From positions 124,001-188,000 of the forward strand of contig JAODTK010000910.1 in the NCBI GenBank assembly GCA_026419785.1: a stretch of 64,000 nt of DNA, in the 5' to 3' direction. Below, in pieces: positions 59,901 to 64,000 of the stretch (its first letter is position 1; each line of letters starts with the position of its first letter). The translations under genes were made by a program, and so were the position numbers. Under the pieces are notes generated by a model. The model did not search any database. It was not told where the DNA came from and worked only from the letters and a program-made list of their open reading frames with translations. This stretch comes from Sclerodactyla briareus (taxonomy: Eukaryota > Echinodermata > Holothuroidea > Dendrochirotida > Sclerodactylidae).

Positions 59901-62900
59901 GACTAAATTTTGTTTTGGTGCTCATGGTAAAGCCTCCAGGAATGAGAAAGCCTCCAGAAACCTGTGTCGTCGCTACCAAATTTTACGTGGCCTGCTTCAG
60001 AAAATAGTTGAAAAAACAGCCTAAATGTAAACTGATTGGTATAGATGATTGCTTTTTCATCTTTAGTCCAGGACGTAATGGGAGGATGAGTTCATCACTT
60101 GATTGCAAGAGAAGAGACAAGCGTGAGCGGGTTACTCGAGGGTAGATTCCGCCCCAGCTCGCTCGTTCATGAGAATAGAAAGCTATCATCTCTGAATTCA
60201 TGTTGACTATGAAGTGATTTGTAGCGTGGGGTCTGCAAATTGTGAGCTGTAGCGAACGGTAGTACATTTAACCAGAAGAGACAATTCATAAACTGCACAT
60301 ATTTCTTTTGGCTTCGTTAGCCCCACATGGGGGGCAATTGGGGTAATGCATGAAACCGACAAGTAGATCATTGCTGTTGTTGTTGCAGTAATATTTCGAG
60401 GTTACAGGGTTTTCATGTGTAGCAACAAAACAGTACTGTGTCATACTGATAATGGTGCTTATTAAGAGAGAATGTAAGGAAAGGATTTGCAACATTTATA
60501 AGAGTTGAGTTACCATTGTCAGACTGGCATGATGGGAATATGCCTCCAATATCAGAGTTCCATTCAGCACCTGAATGAAGAATAGAACAATCCGTACATT
60601 CTCATGTTATTCATGACACCCTGGCCTGTATTACTTTTCATTTTTTTTCCTGGTGTAGAAGAAGCCAAAAGGCATAATTTATTATTCAATTACACAGAGA
60701 CGATATGACAGTTTTGTTATAACACGTCAAAATTGGGTTTGCCCTGATCAGGCCAGGAGGAGGGTGGAGAGAAAAAGGAAAAAAACTTAAATCCAGTATC
60801 AGAAAAAAGTTGTAGTTCACACTGGAACTTGAGCAACCCAGGAAATGAGTAGACCCCAGTAGTATGTGTTACTATATGAATGTTTGGACAAATTGGTTCA
60901 GCTGTGTTTGGTGTGTGGGGGAGTTTCATTACTGTCTTCATTGAAGGCAGGCAAATTTACCACCAAATCATTCTCACTTGGAAACCTAGTTCCAGCCTGG
61001 TTTGTGACTGACAATTTAGGTGAAGTGACACACATGCGAGTCATTTTGTATTGACAATGAACTACATTTGACTCTGACCTGCAACAGGGTTGATCATGCA
61101 ATTGACAACCCATTGCAGACACTGCCAATTTGAACAGGGCTGTCTGCCTAAACAGGCAGGCCCACTTCACCCACCACAGGCATGTAACGTTATTTTAGCC
61201 AAAAATGGTGCTTTAGGCTTTTAAGAGATTAATTCACAAAATACTCAAGCAATTCTGTTGGTCTTGTGCGATATTTGTGTATTTTCTGGAGGTTCCACTC
61301 CACACGCACTGTCCATGCCAACACCGGGAGAGGTTGGACAGTTGATCTATCTATCTATAACACCCTTGAAGTTGTTGCAATGCGGCATAAACATCGTACT
61401 TCTCCTGAAGGTTAGCTGTCAGTTCAATGAGGCATATCCTGTTCATACTTGAAAAAATACATTTCCTCTGTAAAATATATATTTCTGATGCAGTGTTCAT
61501 TCTTGACACATATGGCTGGTTGGAACTGGCATGATGGCTGGGTGATATCCCCACAGACTTTATAAATACTGGCATTTGTGGCGTAGAATGGGAGCGTCTG
61601 CTCAACAAGAGAATGTTTGATTGCTCTTGACCACTCCAATCGGACCGGGGGTTATGTCATGGCCCATGGTGGTCAGCGTTCCGTTAGTGTTTACTGAGGG
61701 CCATCTGCTACTGACATAACCAGTCCACCAAGACTGGGCTGTGAAAAATTGTCCCCCCTGGCCCGGTGTAGGGCGCCACTAGGATTAATCCAGAGGGTTT
61801 TTTTTTTTACCCCACGGTTACGGGGGATGTAGATGAAGCAGAGGAGCACAATTTGCCCCCCCACATTATACCACACACTGCCTAATTTTTAGTGATGGTA
61901 AGCATGTGATTGATGATGGAGAGCAATGAATACACCCATGATGAGTTATATCATTAAAATCTAATAATACCTGCGGGCTTCTAAATAGCACTCTCAACAT
62001 CAACACAACACGCTGAAAGCACTTCGCAGATATTACCCCTTGATCATTAGTGATTTCCACAGTCATGCCCATACTACAGTTCTGCAGTCCAGAAGCTCTA
62101 AGGATGGCGGAATGAGTCGAATGAGCTAATCTGCCTAGTGTGAGGAGATCATAGAATGAACATGAGACTCAAATCAGCTGGGTGAAGAAAGGTTGAAGCC
62201 TAGGTCCAATTGAAAAAGTTGTGCTCTAACTCGGAACAGCGAGGGGGTGACTAGGTGACTTTAACATTAGTAGCATCATTATAGGTAACTATAATATGGT
62301 GTAGCGTGCATGCAATGAGCTGATGCAGCGTGTTCAGTTTCGTTGCAAAGTAGAATTGTCCGCGTGGAAGTGCCATGTACTACGTGTGCGAAGCCTGGTC
62401 ACTCGGTGGACACCGTTAGCTTTGTGTGGTCAAATGGTAAACAAAAGCATGGTTGAACAGTTGGCTGATGCCTAGAGCTAGCCAGATCATGATAGTTTTT
62501 GTAATAAACAGAGGGCGTGGGTTATAGAAGTTTACTTCTGATCCCCCAATCTGTAATAATTCAAACATGGGAATTGTACAGCAAGTTTTCCCCCTATAAT
62601 TGTGGCGTGGTAGAGTTAGGGATTGTTCATAATGTATAGAGATTAAAAGATTTTGCATGGTGTTTCCTTTCCTCTTTATTGATATATAGAAATATGATAT
62701 ATGGTCATAATAAACAGAAAATTTCACTTGATTCCTTCTTTAAACACACAACAATTATCTGCACACCCATACCCACCCTCCATCGTCAGGTGATAGCAAA
62801 TCAGTTTTACATATGCAAACCCAGTAATTATACAGAATATGAGTTACCATTAGGTGCCCAAACCAATTTGCGATCACTACATAAATTGTTGAGGCATCAG

Positions 62901-64000
62901 AAAAAGGGAATGAAGAGATATTGAGAATACTGAACACCTGCGTGAATGAATGTGCAGGATAGAGCTGGCTGAACAGCAGCAGTTTCCTTATCCTCCAGCA
63001 CTAGGCTTCTTATGCTGCTAGTGTCAGCGAGAGGCAACAGGTAGTGACCAACCTGGATGCAAACTCCGATCTACCGAGAGGAAGACTCAGTTTTCGCATT
63101 CAGCCTCACTGTGGAGCCACGGGGTTTGCTCATTGACCCCTGAAGATATAATATGCATAGAACATCTATTATGTCACATTATATAGTACGGTTGTAGATT
63201 GGGTCATGAAACCTCACACTAAATTTTATTAATCCGGTTTCTGAATGTTAATTGTAGCTACAGAGGGTGGGTTTCCATATCACTAACTCCCTCCAAAAAA
63301 GGTTGGTATGCATGCTAGAGGGTGAAAATGATTTGTTTAGCAAACTTCGATAAGTGGATCAATCCACCATGCTTGTGCTTTTTTTCTGGAGCACCTCACA
63401 TCCAGAGGTGGACTTGACAGGAATACAGGTTCATTTCATCCAATCTCTGTTTATGAGATATCCGCAGATTTTGTACTGAATGTTCTATTCCATTGTCTAT
63501 GGGAACTAAGCTAATAGCACAAAGACGATCACTAAATAAATATGGGGGACACCTATCTTCATTCGATCCTATCCCTTTACCGTTCTCAATTTTGTTACCG
63601 AGAGGCCAACCCGCGAACAGTAAGTCCCTCCTTTTAACAAACGTCAAGGTATGGGGCATACCACACTTGCTAGCAAATTTAGAGAGTGCTTTAGACTTCA
63701 AAAAGTCATCTACTCAATTTCATACTACTCCCAGGATGCAAACTGCAGCATCTCCATATCTCTGTACCACTCGAACATAGGAAACCTAGTAAGATAACCA
63801 CAAGTAAACTCTTCCCAGTATAAGTCGAGACGTTGTGCGATGTAACACCCAGTTCCTTGAAGGGGCGGGATGACTATGGATTTGCCACCTACTGCTATCC
63901 CTATCCCTCCCAGTGGAGCTAGGGGGTTATCATATGCTCTGGGCCTCTATTAGGTACTACTTTCCATTGCGTAGTTTACCAGTTAGGGTTGCATATGAAT
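59901..64000. other. No recognisable gene or repeat; searched for the last BABAM2 exon
   Basis: AT-rich sequence with many short open frames on both strands. I looked for text like YFKTFVPQFQEAAFANGKL, expected for the terminal BABAM2 exon, and did not find it. A 95-codon plus-strand frame at 63493-63780 and the overlapping 101-codon minus frame carry no recognised motif. A T tract lies near 61799-61809. Confidence 0.45.

Overview
This is eukaryotic, metazoan-type nuclear DNA: long introns with canonical GT/AG sites, LINE remnants, MITEs, minisatellites and a large satellite. The one cellular gene I recognise is BABAM2 (BRE/BRCC45), on the + strand from about 39.5 to 58.8 kb. The repeats suggest a marine invertebrate, perhaps a deuterostome, but this is a weak inference. 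Small scattered indels run through the satellite copies, the minisatellites and several conserved exons. That looks like an uncorrected long-read consensus, so most reading frames are broken and the many 60-140 aa open frames mean little.

Layout. 1-11,090: about 8.7 tandem copies of a 1.0-1.4 kb satellite unit, ending abruptly. 11,090-15,930: no recognisable gene. 15,938-17,700: degraded LINE on the minus strand with a reverse transcriptase YADD region. 18,680-19,068: diverged inverted repeat (fold-back). 19,348-19,655: GC-rich cluster of small palindromic motifs. 21,961-22,493: MITE with long terminal inverted repeats, with relatives at 37.3 and 42.2 kb. 23.5-29.8 kb: mosaic of non-autonomous elements, GTACTC arrays, and a tandem duplication with (TA)n tracts and G-rich hairpins. 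33.2-35.9 kb: segment bracketed by TCCTAC-rich tracts. 38.0 kb: near-perfect hairpin. 38,717-38,969: hAT-type MITE with an exact 8-bp target duplication.

BABAM2. Seven exons are identifiable from similarity to the vertebrate protein and from splice sites. They cover roughly residues 70-365 of the ~383-residue human protein. The N-terminal exons, one short exon between 49.1 and 57.5 kb, and the last exon were not found. Two exons are fully open; five contain frameshifts or stops. The introns hold three copies of a dispersed repeat, a LINE reverse transcriptase remnant, two 40-bp minisatellites and a ~300-bp tandem repeat. Each unit of that tandem repeat carries a cluster of AGGTCA direct repeats.

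No RNA gene, CRISPR array, prokaryotic operon or defence system is supported. The observations most worth following up are the satellite and its possible minus-strand reading frame, the AGGTCA-bearing tandem repeat inside BABAM2, the fold-back at 18.9 kb and the MITE families.
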